Part shown: one piece after another, positions 45,804 through 54,125 of the stretch
Numbering within the stretch: position 1 is the first letter of the stretch
Layout of the letters: each line of letters starts with the position of its first letter
Origin: an uncultured Rothia sp.
GTDB taxonomy: Bacteria; Actinomycetota; Actinomycetes; Actinomycetales; Micrococcaceae
NCBI GenBank assembly: GCA_946222285.1
Contig: CAMIIP010000010.1
Coordinates: 1 to 55,495, forward strand
Reading direction: 5' to 3'
DNA length: 55,495 nt
Notes under the pieces: model-generated
The model's database searches: none
Told to the model about the DNA's origin: nothing
The model's input: the letters and a program-made list of their open reading frames with translations, nothing else
Position numbers and translations under genes: made by a program

Positions 45804-46437
45804 GGATACCTCGCGAAATGGTTAGGCGGCCCAGCAAAAGGAGCAGGCCATCAAGAATAAGAGCAATAAGGGCGACGGCGATAACGGCAGTAAGTACTGC
45901 CTCTAGGGAATTTGCGCCGCCCATTCGGGAAAGACCCGAGAAAATAAAGCTGCCGAGTCCGGGACCGAGAACGTAGGCGCTGATAGCTGCCACGCCCATC
46001 GTCATCTGCGCTGAGACGCGCATACCTGCCAGAATAACGGGCCAGGCGATAGGTAGTTCTACTTTGAAAAAGGTTGTTGCTGATGACATTCCTATGCCGC
46101 GTGCCGCTTCTATGAGCGAACGGTCAACACCTGCCAGGCCTACTAAAGCGTTACGCAAGATCGGGAGCAAACAGTAGAAAGTCACGACCACAACTGCCGG
46201 TGCCACGCCAAAGCCCAGGGGTGCAATCATCAAACCGATGAGCGCGAAAGAGGGGATAGTAAGACCCACTGCGGAAACTGAATTAGCCAGTTCGGAGAGA
46301 GTCTTGTTGCGGTAGCAAAGAGCGGCAATGATGATTGCCAGAACCGTAGCTAGCAACAGGCACTGAGTGACCAGCGAAAAGTGTTGCCAGCTCGCCGAGA
46401 GTAACTGTGGCCAGCGGTCTGAGATATAAGAACCCAC
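45796..46437 (-). CDS. Osmoprotectant ABC permease (OpuC type), first gene of operon
   Basis: 213 residues with about five or six transmembrane helices, EAA loop IEAARGIGMSSATTF. It pairs with the second permease downstream to form the heteromeric channel. The start is GTG 46437 with AGGA upstream. The promoter should lie in 46438-46600. Confidence 0.92.
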   Translation of the reverse strand: MGSYISDRWPQLLSASWQHFSLVTQCLLLATVLAIIIAALCYRNKTLSELANSVSAVGLTIPSFALIGLMIAPLGFGVAPAVVVVTFYCLLPILRNALVGLAGVDRSLIEAARGIGMSSATTFFKVELPIAWPVILAGMRVSAQMTMGVAAISAYVLGPGLGSFIFSGLSRMGGANSLEAVLTAVIAVALIALILDGLLLLLGRLTISRGIRA

Positions 46438-46662
46438 TGGTTTTCCTCACGTTGTGAATAGGGGATAACTCTACTAACAGTATCAGTAGGCTTATTTTTG
46501 ACCTCATAAAACACAAATTGTGGCTTGTCGAGAGGCAGGAAAGCAGGTCGAAGGCTCGCCCATTGGGCGCGACGTTGGCAGGCAACCTCACTCACTCCGA
46601 AAGTGTACCTATTGATCGAGGAAAAGCTAGTTATGAGCTCCCCCCCTACCGCAGGTCAGCCC

Positions 46663-47511
46663 CTACAGTAACTCTTTCAAAATCGGCACCACGCCGTCCT
46701 TATACACGCTCAGAGTAACATCCGAGGCAACCTCAATAATCTCATCGGGAGCCTCCCCCATCGCCACACCGCGTGCAGCCCAGTGAATCATTTCTTTATC
46801 ATTATGGCCGTCGCCAATTGCCACCGTATGCGCCGGGTCAATATGTAGGTGTCGGCGGATTTGCTCCAGCGCCGATGCCTTAGACACCCCGTGCGCCGCC
46901 AAGTCTAGCCACGCCGTCCAGCCCACCGCATAATTCACACCGTGTAAGCCAGCCTCATAGATGGACTTCTTGAAAGCCTCCGGATCAACGTCCTCAGCGA
47001 AGACAACGACGCGCGTTGCGCTCTCTTTCTCCAGCAACTCTGCCTTAGTCACGGCTATAGTCTTGGCGCCAAAAGAGCCGTCTTCAAAATTCGCCGTCGC
47101 GTAGATTTCACCCGTAGGAGCTTCCAACGCCATCTGTGCATAAGGAACCTTCTCCTGCAGGAGCGCAATCGCACGGGTCGGGTTAAATTTGACCGTATCG
47201 ATGACCCGAAAGCCGTTCTCAAATTTTGGGGACAGTTCTAGGGTTACGGCGCCGTTGGAGGTCACCATGTAGCCGTGCTGAATTCCCAGCATCTCAGCAA
47301 TAGGTAGCGCTGCCTGCCGCGACCGTCCGGTGGCGATCACAACGGCATGACCGGCACTCACCACATCGGCAACGGCAAGTTTTACGGTGTCCGTCATGGT
47401 TCCATCATGGTGAACCAGCGTGCCGTCAATATCAATAGCTACTAAATATCGTGCTCCGTCTTCTTTGACCCAGTTGCTACGAACCGGCGGATGCACTCGT
47501 ACTTCTTCCAT
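46663..47511 (-). CDS. HAD-superfamily phosphatase (Cof type)
   Basis: 282 residues from ATG 47511 (the open frame runs on to 48006, but that part is antisense to the regulator gene and has no homology). The catalytic Asp pair is in VAIDIDGTLV near residue 25, motif II in TSNGA, and motif IV in IGDGHNDKEMI. Cof-type HAD enzymes hydrolyse small phosphorylated metabolites; the substrate cannot be read from sequence. It is divergent from the MntR-like gene. Confidence 0.92.
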   Translation of the reverse strand: MEEVRVHPPVRSNWVKEDGARYLVAIDIDGTLVHHDGTMTDTVKLAVADVVSAGHAVVIATGRSRQAALPIAEMLGIQHGYMVTSNGAVTLELSPKFENGFRVIDTVKFNPTRAIALLQEKVPYAQMALEAPTGEIYATANFEDGSFGAKTIAVTKAELLEKESATRVVVFAEDVDPEAFKKSIYEAGLHGVNYAVGWTAWLDLAAHGVSKASALEQIRRHLHIDPAHTVAIGDGHNDKEMIHWAARGVAMGEAPDEIIEVASDVTLSVYKDGVVPILKELL

Positions 47512-47628
47512 TACACTTTTCACCCTATCTACTCTTGCTCTCTTTGAAATACAGGAGCTGGATCCCAGTTTGCTCCTGTGTAAACAAGACATTAACAGGT
47601 GTTTTTCGCTAGTCTTCTGCAAAAATCC

Positions 47629-47640
47629 TACACTTGTTCT
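47629..47640 (+). promoter_or_regulatory. Probable leaderless promoter of the MntR-like gene
   Basis: TACACT (47629-47634) lies 6 nt before ATG 47641 with no ribosome-binding site, again fitting a leaderless transcript. Confidence 0.5.
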
Positions 47641-48306
47641 ATGCCTCTTTCTGATCTTTCCGCCAGCATCCAGAACTACCTCAAAGTTATTTGGAGTCTT
47701 TCGGAGTGCTCTGGGGAGCCCGCTACTACCACGTTGATTGCCCAGCGTACCGGTAATAGACTCTCCTCTGTTTCTGATGCTCTCAAGCGGTTGGATGCTG
47801 CTGGTCTGCTGGTTCATCGCCCCTACCAGCCGGTTGAGCTGACCGATCGAGGGCGGCAGTATGCGATTGAGATGATTAGGCGTCACCGGTTGATTGAAAC
47901 TTTTCTGGTGGAAACTCTCGGCTACGAATGGGATGAGGTGCATGATGAAGCTGAGGAGCTTGAGCATGCCGTTTCCGCTCTGATGATTCAGCGGATTGAC
48001 GCTCATCTAAATTATCCGCGCAGGGATCCTCATGGGGATCCTATTCCCACAGCCGAGGGCACATTGCCCGCGACTATTCCCCGCGCATTGAGCGGAGTAC
48101 TGCATGACTCTGGGGATGAGAAAAAGCATCTGATAATTGAAAGAATCTCCGATAGAGACCCTGGGATTCTGCGTCTTTTTGACAGGCTCGAACTCGCTCC
48201 CGCTACCGAGCTGGTTTTGGATAAGGGTTCTCTCTATCGCGCCGACGGCACAGAAATTAGCCTCGATATGCAAAGCATCGAAGCGATTTTTGTGCACGAG
48301 ATCTAA
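47641..48306 (+). CDS. DtxR/MntR-family metal-dependent regulator
   Basis: 221 residues. An N-terminal winged helix (about 1-65, with TTLIAQRTGNRLSSVSDALKRLDAAGLL), a metal-binding dimerisation domain (RGRQYAIEMIRRHRLIETFLVETLGYEWDEVHDEAEELEHAV), and a C-terminal FeoA/SH3-like domain. The His and Glu positions in the second domain are those that bind metal in the family. It is convergent with a Mn/Fe ABC transporter 11 nt away, so a Mn-responsive repressor of that transporter is the natural inference. I start at ATG 47641, where homology begins. Confidence 0.9.
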   Translation: MPLSDLSASIQNYLKVIWSLSECSGEPATTTLIAQRTGNRLSSVSDALKRLDAAGLLVHRPYQPVELTDRGRQYAIEMIRRHRLIETFLVETLGYEWDEVHDEAEELEHAVSALMIQRIDAHLNYPRRDPHGDPIPTAEGTLPATIPRALSGVLHDSGDEKKHLIIERISDRDPGILRLFDRLELAPATELVLDKGSLYRADGTEISLDMQSIEAIFVHEI

Positions 48307-48317
48307 GCGGTTGCAAC

Positions 48318-49190
48318 TCAGGTTACTGAAGATTTAAGAGGTTTATCTGCTTGTTTTCCTGATTTATGCAAAAGTCCTAGCCGAGGCGCGCACAGGTAGA
48401 CCACAAAGAAAATGATTCCTTGCGCAAGGACTACTGCCCCTCCTGCCGAAATATCGAGATAATAACTCGAATACAGACCCACTAAAGTTCCGAACAATGA
48501 AACACCGCAGGCAATCATGAGCATTCTGTTGAAGCGTTGTGTGAGGAGACGGGCAGTAGAACCGGGAATCACCAGCATCGCTACCACTAGCACCACGCCA
48601 ACAATCTGTAAGGCAACCACGCTGGTCAGCGCAAGCAAAACTAGCAGGACGCCGCCGAGCAACTTAGGTCGCAGACCGGCACCCTGGGCGTACGTTGGGT
48701 CAAAGGCAAAGAGGGTAAAGTCTTTGCGCTTAATAAGCAAAACGGCAGAAACAATCAGTGCAAGAACCACAACCTGCGCTACATCGGCGTTGGATACACC
48801 CAAAATATTGCCGAAGAGAATATGGTTCAAATCTGTGCTGGAGGGCGTGATAGAGATGAGCACCAGGCCGAGAGCGAAAAAGGTGGTAAAAACAATACCT
48901 ATTGCAGAGTCTTCTCTCATCCGGTTATTCCGCCGAACCCAACCGATGAGGACTACCGCAAAGAGTCCTGCCGCGAGAGCTCCTACAGCAAAGGGAAGCC
49001 CACCGATATAAGAGAGCACCACTCCCGGCAGTACTGCGTGGGAAATAGCGTCGCCCATCAATGACCATCCAATGAGCACCAGCCAACAAGACAGCAGGGC
49101 ACAAACCAGCGCCGCAGCAACTGCCGCCACAAAACTACGTTGCAAGAACCCGTAGGTGAGCGGCTCAACCAGAATTTCGTACAGGTTCAC
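48318..49190 (-). CDS. Mn/Fe-type ABC transporter permease
   Basis: 290 residues with about eight or nine transmembrane helices, ABC-3 family (LIGWSLMGDAISHAVLPGVVLSYI, LVVAMLVIPGSTARLL). Start codon GTG 49190 overlaps the ATPase stop. It is the last gene of the binding protein, ATPase, permease operon, adjacent to the MntR-like gene. Mn or Fe is inferred from the binding protein. Confidence 0.93.
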   Translation of the reverse strand: MNLYEILVEPLTYGFLQRSFVAAVAAALVCALLSCWLVLIGWSLMGDAISHAVLPGVVLSYIGGLPFAVGALAAGLFAVVLIGWVRRNNRMREDSAIGIVFTTFFALGLVLISITPSSTDLNHILFGNILGVSNADVAQVVVLALIVSAVLLIKRKDFTLFAFDPTYAQGAGLRPKLLGGVLLVLLALTSVVALQIVGVVLVVAMLVIPGSTARLLTQRFNRMLMIACGVSLFGTLVGLYSSYYLDISAGGAVVLAQGIIFFVVYLCAPRLGLLHKSGKQADKPLKSSVT

Positions 49191-49909
49191 TTCTCGCTCC
49201 TCAATCCAAATGCCAAGACCAGGTTCTCTGGTTTCAATACCTCTGCCACTGAACCGTGCATGAGCACTGTGTTCTTCAGCAAAATTGCTTCCGTTGCAAA
49301 AGCACTCAGCCCCTGCAAGTCATGGGTAGAAATAAGCACGGTTTTGCCGGTGTTCCTTAGCTCTCTAAGCACGTCAATTAGCATGGCTTCAGAGGTTTGG
49401 TCGACACCGGCAAAGGGTTCATCGAGCAGATAAATTTCGGCTTCTTGCACCAGTGCTCGCGCCATGAAAACGCGTTTCTTTTGCCCACCGGAAAGCTGAC
49501 CAATTTGACGTGCGGCATAGTCTTCAAGCTGGACGCGCGCCAGAGCCTGCTTTATCGCGGCACGGTCGGTACCGCGCAGGGTGCGAGTGAAACCCATCTG
49601 GCGATAGCGCCCCATCGCTACCACTTCTTCTACGGAAATAGGGAAGGTCCAATCCACGTCTTCGTTTTGCGGCATGTAGCTGAGGTAACCGGCCTTTCGC
49701 ACTTCTTTAACAGAAAGGCCCAAGATCCGAATGGTTCCAGAATCGAGCGCCTGCTGCCTCACCAGAGCTTTGAAGAGGGTTGATTTTCCCGAGCCGTTCA
49801 CGCCAATTAGCCCGCACAGTACGCCTTTCTCTAGCGCGAACGTCGTCTGATCTAATGCTTTGACCGGGCCGTAAGAAACTGCCACGTTTTCAAGAGTGAG
49901 TGCCTGCAT
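49187..49909 (-). CDS. Mn/Fe-type ABC transporter ATPase
   Basis: 240 residues. Walker A is in GVNGSGKSTL, the signature reads LSGGQKKRV and Walker B LLDEPFAGVD. It matches the MntB/SitB type that powers metal import. The start overlaps the binding-protein stop (TAATG), and its end overlaps the permease start. Confidence 0.94.
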   Translation of the reverse strand: MQALTLENVAVSYGPVKALDQTTFALEKGVLCGLIGVNGSGKSTLFKALVRQQALDSGTIRILGLSVKEVRKAGYLSYMPQNEDVDWTFPISVEEVVAMGRYRQMGFTRTLRGTDRAAIKQALARVQLEDYAARQIGQLSGGQKKRVFMARALVQEAEIYLLDEPFAGVDQTSEAMLIDVLRELRNTGKTVLISTHDLQGLSAFATEAILLKNTVLMHGSVAEVLKPENLVLAFGLRSEK

Positions 49910-50826
49910 TATTTTCTTGAAAGTCCTTTGCTGATGGTTTCGGTATCGTGACGAAGCAGCTCAAGGTAGGTTGGCACCTCGCCTGCTTCATCAGAGAGCG
50001 AATCAACGTAGAGAGTGCCACCGAATTTGGTACCTGCATCGGAGACTACCTGTTGCATGGAGGCATCAGAAACCGTAGATTCGCAGAAAACGGCGGGAAC
50101 TTTATTGTCTTTCACATAGTCAGAGACTTCGGCAAGGCGGGCGGCAGAGACTTCACTATCAGAGTTGACAGCCCAGAGGTATTTTTCTGTCAGACCGGCG
50201 TCTTGAGCTAGGTAGCTGAAGGCTCCTTCGCAGGTCACCAGTGCCTTATGTTCTTCGGGGAGCGTACTCAGTTCTTGGGTGAGCTTCTGTTCTATCCCTT
50301 GTAATTCCTGCTTGTAAGAATTGGCGTTCTTTGTGAAATCTTCTGCGTGTTCGGGGTCTAGCTCAGAAAACGCCCGAGCAATGTTATCAACGTAGGTCTG
50401 CGCCAGACGCGGGCTCATCCAGGCGTGCGGATTATCTGTACCCGCTGCGGCATCCTCAGAAATACTCAAAGGTTTCACGCCGTCAGAAACGGTCACGTGT
50501 TTGGCTTCTGAATCCTGCATGAATTGCTCGAACCATGCTTCTAGATGGAGGCCGTTATTGAGCACAAGATCGGCATCATGAGCTTTTTTGACGTCAGATG
50601 GGGTGGGTTCATATTCGTGAATTTCGGCGCCGGGTTTAGTGAGAGATTCTACATTCAGGTGATTGCCAGCTACGTTCTGAGCCATATCTTGCAGAACAGT
50701 AAAGGTGGTGAGAACGGTGGGTTTTTCGTTAGTTATAGCTGGCGGGGCACAAGCCGTAAGTGTCAAAAGGGAGCAAGCGATTGTTACAGTAATGAGCTTT
50801 CTCCAGGTATGCGATGTATGCGCCAT
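49909..50826 (-). CDS. Mn/Fe-binding lipoprotein (MntC/SitA type)
   Basis: 305 residues from ATG 50826, which has an AGAGG site 5 nt upstream (an ATG-led extension lacks one). Lipobox LTAC, modified Cys 26. The metal-binding residues of cluster A-I proteins are seen as GAEIHEYEPTPSDV, NPHAWMSP, CEGAFSYLA and the late Asp near VDSLSDE. The sequence FTVLQDMAQNVAGNHLNVESLTKPGAEIHEYEP is split here only for description; it is closest to Mn/Fe-type members, not zinc ones, in my reading. Confidence 0.92.
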   Translation of the reverse strand: MAHTSHTWRKLITVTIACSLLTLTACAPPAITNEKPTVLTTFTVLQDMAQNVAGNHLNVESLTKPGAEIHEYEPTPSDVKKAHDADLVLNNGLHLEAWFEQFMQDSEAKHVTVSDGVKPLSISEDAAAGTDNPHAWMSPRLAQTYVDNIARAFSELDPEHAEDFTKNANSYKQELQGIEQKLTQELSTLPEEHKALVTCEGAFSYLAQDAGLTEKYLWAVNSDSEVSAARLAEVSDYVKDNKVPAVFCESTVSDASMQQVVSDAGTKFGGTLYVDSLSDEAGEVPTYLELLRHDTETISKGLSRK

Positions 50827-50843
50827 AGTGCCTCTCTTCGTTT

Positions 50844-50858
50844 TGAGAATCTTTCTCA
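50844..50858 (-). promoter_or_regulatory. Fur-family-like palindrome upstream of the metal transporter
   Basis: TGAGAATCTTTCTCA is a 15-bp near-palindrome in the 7-1-7 spacing of Fur/Zur/Mur boxes (TGAxAAT-N-ATTxTCA). It lies 18 bp upstream of the binding-protein ATG. Confidence 0.45.
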
Positions 50859-50876
50859 TAGACAAGAGTGTAACTT

Positions 50877-50900
50877 AATTGTTCGTTCAGACGAACAATT
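50877..50900 (-). promoter_or_regulatory. Perfect 10-bp-arm palindrome upstream of the metal transporter
   Basis: AATTGTTCGT and ACGAACAATT flank the four bases TCAG. It is an operator-like palindrome about 50 bp upstream of the transporter ATG, and a likely site for the MntR-like regulator or another repressor. Confidence 0.55.
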
Positions 50901-50994
50901 TATTTTATTTTACTTCACTCTTCATTTGGCGCGTCCCTATAGCCTTGCTCAATTTGCTATAGCCTTAGACAGATTCCCACACAGGAGAAACAAA

Positions 50995-52551
50995 ATGTCA
51001 GATAAGACTTCAAAGCTTTTGAAAGCAGCCGGCGCCGTTGCCGGCACCGGTATCGCAGGCCTCGCAACCTACGACGCACTCCAGAAAAAACACTCCATTC
51101 GGCGCAACTTTCCCGTACTCGGTTGGGCACGATTCGGCTTCGAATTTATTCGACCCGAATTACGCCAATACTTCTTCGAAAGCAACCGCGACGGTCGCCC
51201 CTTCAGCCGCGACACCCGAACCATGATTTACGAATACGCCAAGGGCCTCTCCGGCGAAAAGGCATTTGGAACCGAACAGGATATTTCAGAAGTGGGCTAC
51301 GATATTGTGCGCCACACCATGGCGCCGGTACCCGTTACACCCCAGGAACCCTGCCAGAGACTCGGCGGGCCCGACTGCGCTCAGCCCTATGACATCTCAC
51401 TCTTTATCATCTCTTCCATGAGCTTCGGTGCACTCTCAGCAAACGCCGTTATGGCTATGAATAAGGGCGCAGCACTCGGCGGTTTTGCCCAGGAAACCGG
51501 TGAAGGTGGCCTCACCAAATACCACCTCAAGTACGGAGCAGATCTTATCTGGGAATTTGGTTCCGGCTACTTTGGCTGCCGCGATGACGACGGCAATTTC
51601 GACCCAGAACTTTTCGCCAAGAAAGCCGCAACACCCCAGGTCAAGGGCATTATGGTAAAAATTTCTCAGGGCGCTAAGCCCGGTCTGGGAGGTCATCTTC
51701 CCGGCGAGAAAGTCACCGAAGAAATCGCCGAAGCACGCCATGTACCGGTCGGTCAAGACTGCATCTCCCCCGCTGCCCACAGCGCCTTTACCACCCCCGT
51801 TGAACTCATGAACTTTGTGGGTCAGCTCCGCGAGCTCTCCCAGGGCAAACCTATTGGCATCAAGTTCTGCGTAGGTTCTGAGATTGAGGTTCTTTCCCTC
51901 TGCAAGGCCATGATTGAAACCTGTATTTGCCCCGACTGGATTACCGTGGACGGCGCAGAGGGCGGCACCGGTGCCGCACCTCTCGAATTCGAGGATTCGG
52001 TAGGTGTTCCGCTGACTAATGGCCTCATTATCGTGCAGAACGCTCTCGTAGGAGCGGGATTGCGCGACCGCGTTGCTATCGGTGCCGGTGGCAAAATTAC
52101 CGGCGGCGCCGACGTCGTCCGTCGTATTGCTTTGGGTGCCGACTTCACCAACTCAGCCCGCGGCGTGATGATGGCAACCGGCTGTGTTCAAGCACAGAAG
52201 TGCCACACCAACGAATGCCCCACCGGCGTTGCAACCCAGAACCCCTGGTTGCAGCGCGGTATCGACGTCAATAATAAGGGCGAGCGCGTTCGCAACTATC
52301 ATGTGGGCGTCATGAATTCTGCAATGCGAATTTTGGCTTCTATGGGGCTTTCAGATTTCAAAGATCTAGGTCCAGAACATGTATTTCACCGCGTGGACTC
52401 TACCCACTCGCTCTCCTATGCCAAGCTCTATGACTGGTTCGAGCCGAGTGCCTTTCTGACAGGCAATGTTCCCGAGGAATGGGCAGAGCGCTGGGAACGC
52501 GCCAACGCTCACTCCTTCACCCCAGAGCACGCCAAACACCAACGCGCTTAA
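50995..52551 (+). CDS. FMN-binding glutamate synthase family protein
   Basis: 518 residues from ATG 50995, with AGGAG 7 nt upstream. A hydrophobic N-terminal helix (about 8-26) may anchor it. The central FMN/2-oxoglutarate domain is present (SFGALSANAVMAMNKGAAL, ITVDGAEGGTGAAPLEF), with a [3Fe-4S] cluster site Cys 397, 403, 408 spaced C-x5-C-x4-C as in GltB. There is no glutamine amidotransferase domain and no gltD nearby, so it is not a standard GOGAT. Its reaction is unknown; family members are widespread in Actinobacteria. Confidence 0.92.
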   Translation: MSDKTSKLLKAAGAVAGTGIAGLATYDALQKKHSIRRNFPVLGWARFGFEFIRPELRQYFFESNRDGRPFSRDTRTMIYEYAKGLSGEKAFGTEQDISEVGYDIVRHTMAPVPVTPQEPCQRLGGPDCAQPYDISLFIISSMSFGALSANAVMAMNKGAALGGFAQETGEGGLTKYHLKYGADLIWEFGSGYFGCRDDDGNFDPELFAKKAATPQVKGIMVKISQGAKPGLGGHLPGEKVTEEIAEARHVPVGQDCISPAAHSAFTTPVELMNFVGQLRELSQGKPIGIKFCVGSEIEVLSLCKAMIETCICPDWITVDGAEGGTGAAPLEFEDSVGVPLTNGLIIVQNALVGAGLRDRVAIGAGGKITGGADVVRRIALGADFTNSARGVMMATGCVQAQKCHTNECPTGVATQNPWLQRGIDVNNKGERVRNYHVGVMNSAMRILASMGLSDFKDLGPEHVFHRVDSTHSLSYAKLYDWFEPSAFLTGNVPEEWAERWERANAHSFTPEHAKHQRA

Positions 52552-52820
52552 GCAGGAAACAACCCAGGCCAAAATAAAACCTTCTCAGGGTATTATGATT
52601 CACCTCAAATATTATGATGGACGCCTCCCGCCCTGTTTTTCTACAAATTTGTAGAAAAACAGGGCGGGCGGCGACGTTAAAGAAGAAAAAGCCAAATTCA
52701 GATAACCCAATAAAAGTCACAAAGCAATCTCTAACTTTTTACAGCGAAATTGTTGTCGATAATCTTTCTTGCGAGTAGAATTTCATTAATTTCTCCCCTT
52801 AGAAGGATTCCCCATCCCCC
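52552..52820. other. Intergenic gap with a 42-bp palindrome
   Basis: 269 bp. The palindrome (52627-52668) lies 76 nt after the FMN-protein stop. The last 100 bp is AT-rich and should hold the promoter of the Tat-exported protein, whose AAGGAT site precedes ATG 52821. Confidence 0.5.
52627..52668. terminator. 42-bp perfect palindrome, probable terminator
   Basis: Two 21-bp arms meet with no loop base: left arm starts CCCGCCCTG, centre CTACAAA/TTTGTAG, right arm ends CAGGGCGGG. Each arm contains a run of five T or A. It may terminate the FMN-protein gene, but it has no T run after the stem, so other uses are possible. Confidence 0.55.
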
Positions 52821-53474
52821 ATGAGACAAAAAATTTCGCGCAGAACCCTAGCACAATCTACGCTCTGGTCATTTCCAGTGATCATTACTTCCTCGACTAT
52901 TCCAGCTTATGCCGCTTCCCATCTAGACTACTACTGGGGAGAAAGCCAAAATCAAACTCTCACAAAATCTGGCACATCCACAACAGTTGATATCTATACC
53001 ACTATCCCAGTTTCGCCTGAGGTAGCAGGATTCTCGATTGGCTATGAGTCAGGTCAGGCAACCGATACTACTGCCACGATGCAAAAACTTGAGTACTATT
53101 TTATGGTTCCTAACGCTCTTACTAGTAGCGGAAGTCCTCAAATGTACGGTTCCACCGCGACTTATTGGACGGCTCCTACAAAAGTAACTGCATCAACTCT
53201 GCAAGTAAGTACCGGCTCAGGAACATATAAGACTGTTTCTACCTCTGGATACACTCTTTATAAAATGACCTTCAAAGGACCAACGACGAATCCTGTGGTA
53301 GTCGAAGCAAAAACCACCACATGGCCCGGAAGTACCCTCGACATAAGTGTTTTTGGCTCTTCTTCTGCGACCCAGTTCACCATGTATGCAGGTTATAGTA
53401 CTAGCTTCACAACAGCGAATGGGTACACAAAAACTAATAGCGCTACCATTCAGCAATTCGTCATTAGAGTATAG
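52821..53474 (+). CDS. Tat-exported protein of unknown function
   Basis: 217 residues. The N-terminal twin-arginine motif SRRTLAQSTLW is followed by a hydrophobic stretch and a cleavage site near PAYAAS (about 32-37). The mature part is Ser/Thr/Tyr-rich with alternating beta-strand pattern (STTVDIYTTI, FTMYAGYSTSFTTANGY) and no cysteine. It is probably a folded beta-sandwich exported by Tat. I recognise no family. The AT-rich composition differs somewhat from the upstream gene. Confidence 0.75.
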   Translation: MRQKISRRTLAQSTLWSFPVIITSSTIPAYAASHLDYYWGESQNQTLTKSGTSTTVDIYTTIPVSPEVAGFSIGYESGQATDTTATMQKLEYYFMVPNALTSSGSPQMYGSTATYWTAPTKVTASTLQVSTGSGTYKTVSTSGYTLYKMTFKGPTTNPVVVEAKTTTWPGSTLDISVFGSSSATQFTMYAGYSTSFTTANGYTKTNSATIQQFVIRV

Positions 53475-53738
53475 TGCGGCTTATTTATAGGAGGAGGGTA
53501 AAACCCGCCAAGAGGCAATGATCCTAAAAAATCACCCTCCTCCACCTGCACCAGAACCTCACCGAAAAACCTTACCAACAGGCTTACAGTACCCCCACCC
53601 ACGATTTCCAGAACCACCCACCACATCGAAGGGCGTCTTAGAACAGTTGCCTGATGTGAAAATCCCAGAACATAACATGCTCGGGAAATCATCTTCCATT
53701 CCAAGCCCGGCATGATATTTTTGTCTGTCGTTTTCACC

Positions 53739-53860
53739 GCTCGTTCAGGGCTTGTTTCCAGTAACGTACCCGGCAAGAATATTCAGTTCGAAACTTTTGG
53801 GTCGGATCAATACATGCATACGGCAACTCGCCGAGCTATACACTGCCGCTACAAGTTCTA
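53739..53860 (+). pseudogene. Remnant of a second flavohemoglobin C-terminus
   Basis: One frame reads ARSGLVSSNVPGKN, then QFETFGSDQYMHTATRRAIHCR, matching the intact gene downstream (IRSSLIQAGLPGKN, then HYEIFGPDQWMHRARRQSIQGR). No FAD or globin domain precedes it. It is a diverged, truncated copy, not a recent exact duplication. Confidence 0.8.
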
Positions 53861-54027
53861 TACCAGCAACCACGTAAAATCATCGGGATCTGCCAAATTG
53901 TTAAAAATGTAATCTTTTGCGTAAAAGCTTACTCATAAGGCACTTTACCCCCACCTGAGTATAATGTTGTTATTCCCGTCTCTTCTCCTTAGATTACGCA
54001 CGAGCTGTTTCACTCCAGACCAGCTAC

Positions 54028-54048
54028 CAGTTCCTCTCACCGGAACTG
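54028..54048. promoter_or_regulatory. Hairpin upstream of hmp
   Basis: CAGTTCC and GGAACTG separated by 7 nt, about 78 bp before the hmp start. It could be an operator or leader structure; no regulator can be named. Confidence 0.35.
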
Positions 54049-54125
54049 ACCACACCGGACCGTTGTTTACACGAAGCTCAGAATACCCGTTGGATTTATA
54101 GCCCAACAGAAAGGTAAGTTTCACC

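Larger units (their letters stand above)
53475..54125. other. Decayed or non-coding region upstream of hmp
   Basis: 651 bp without an intact gene. It contains an inverted pair GGAGGAGGGT/ACCCTCCTCC (53490-53499 and 53534-53543), a remnant of a flavohemoglobin C-terminus (about 53739-53860), and a hairpin CAGTTCC/GGAACTG (54028-54048) before the intact hmp. Confidence 0.6.

Noticed and set aside
47512..48006. N-terminal extension of the HAD phosphatase frame
   Set aside because: It is antisense to the MntR-like gene, and HAD homology begins only near ATG 47511.
50545..50994. Upstream extension of the FMN-binding glutamate synthase-like frame
   Set aside because: It overlaps the metal-binding lipoprotein gene in antisense and lacks a ribosome-binding site; ATG 50995 has a strong AGGAG.
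53450..53776. Minus-strand open frame of 108 codons
   Set aside because: Low-complexity Gly/Val sequence with no recognisable domain, overlapping the end of the Tat-exported protein.
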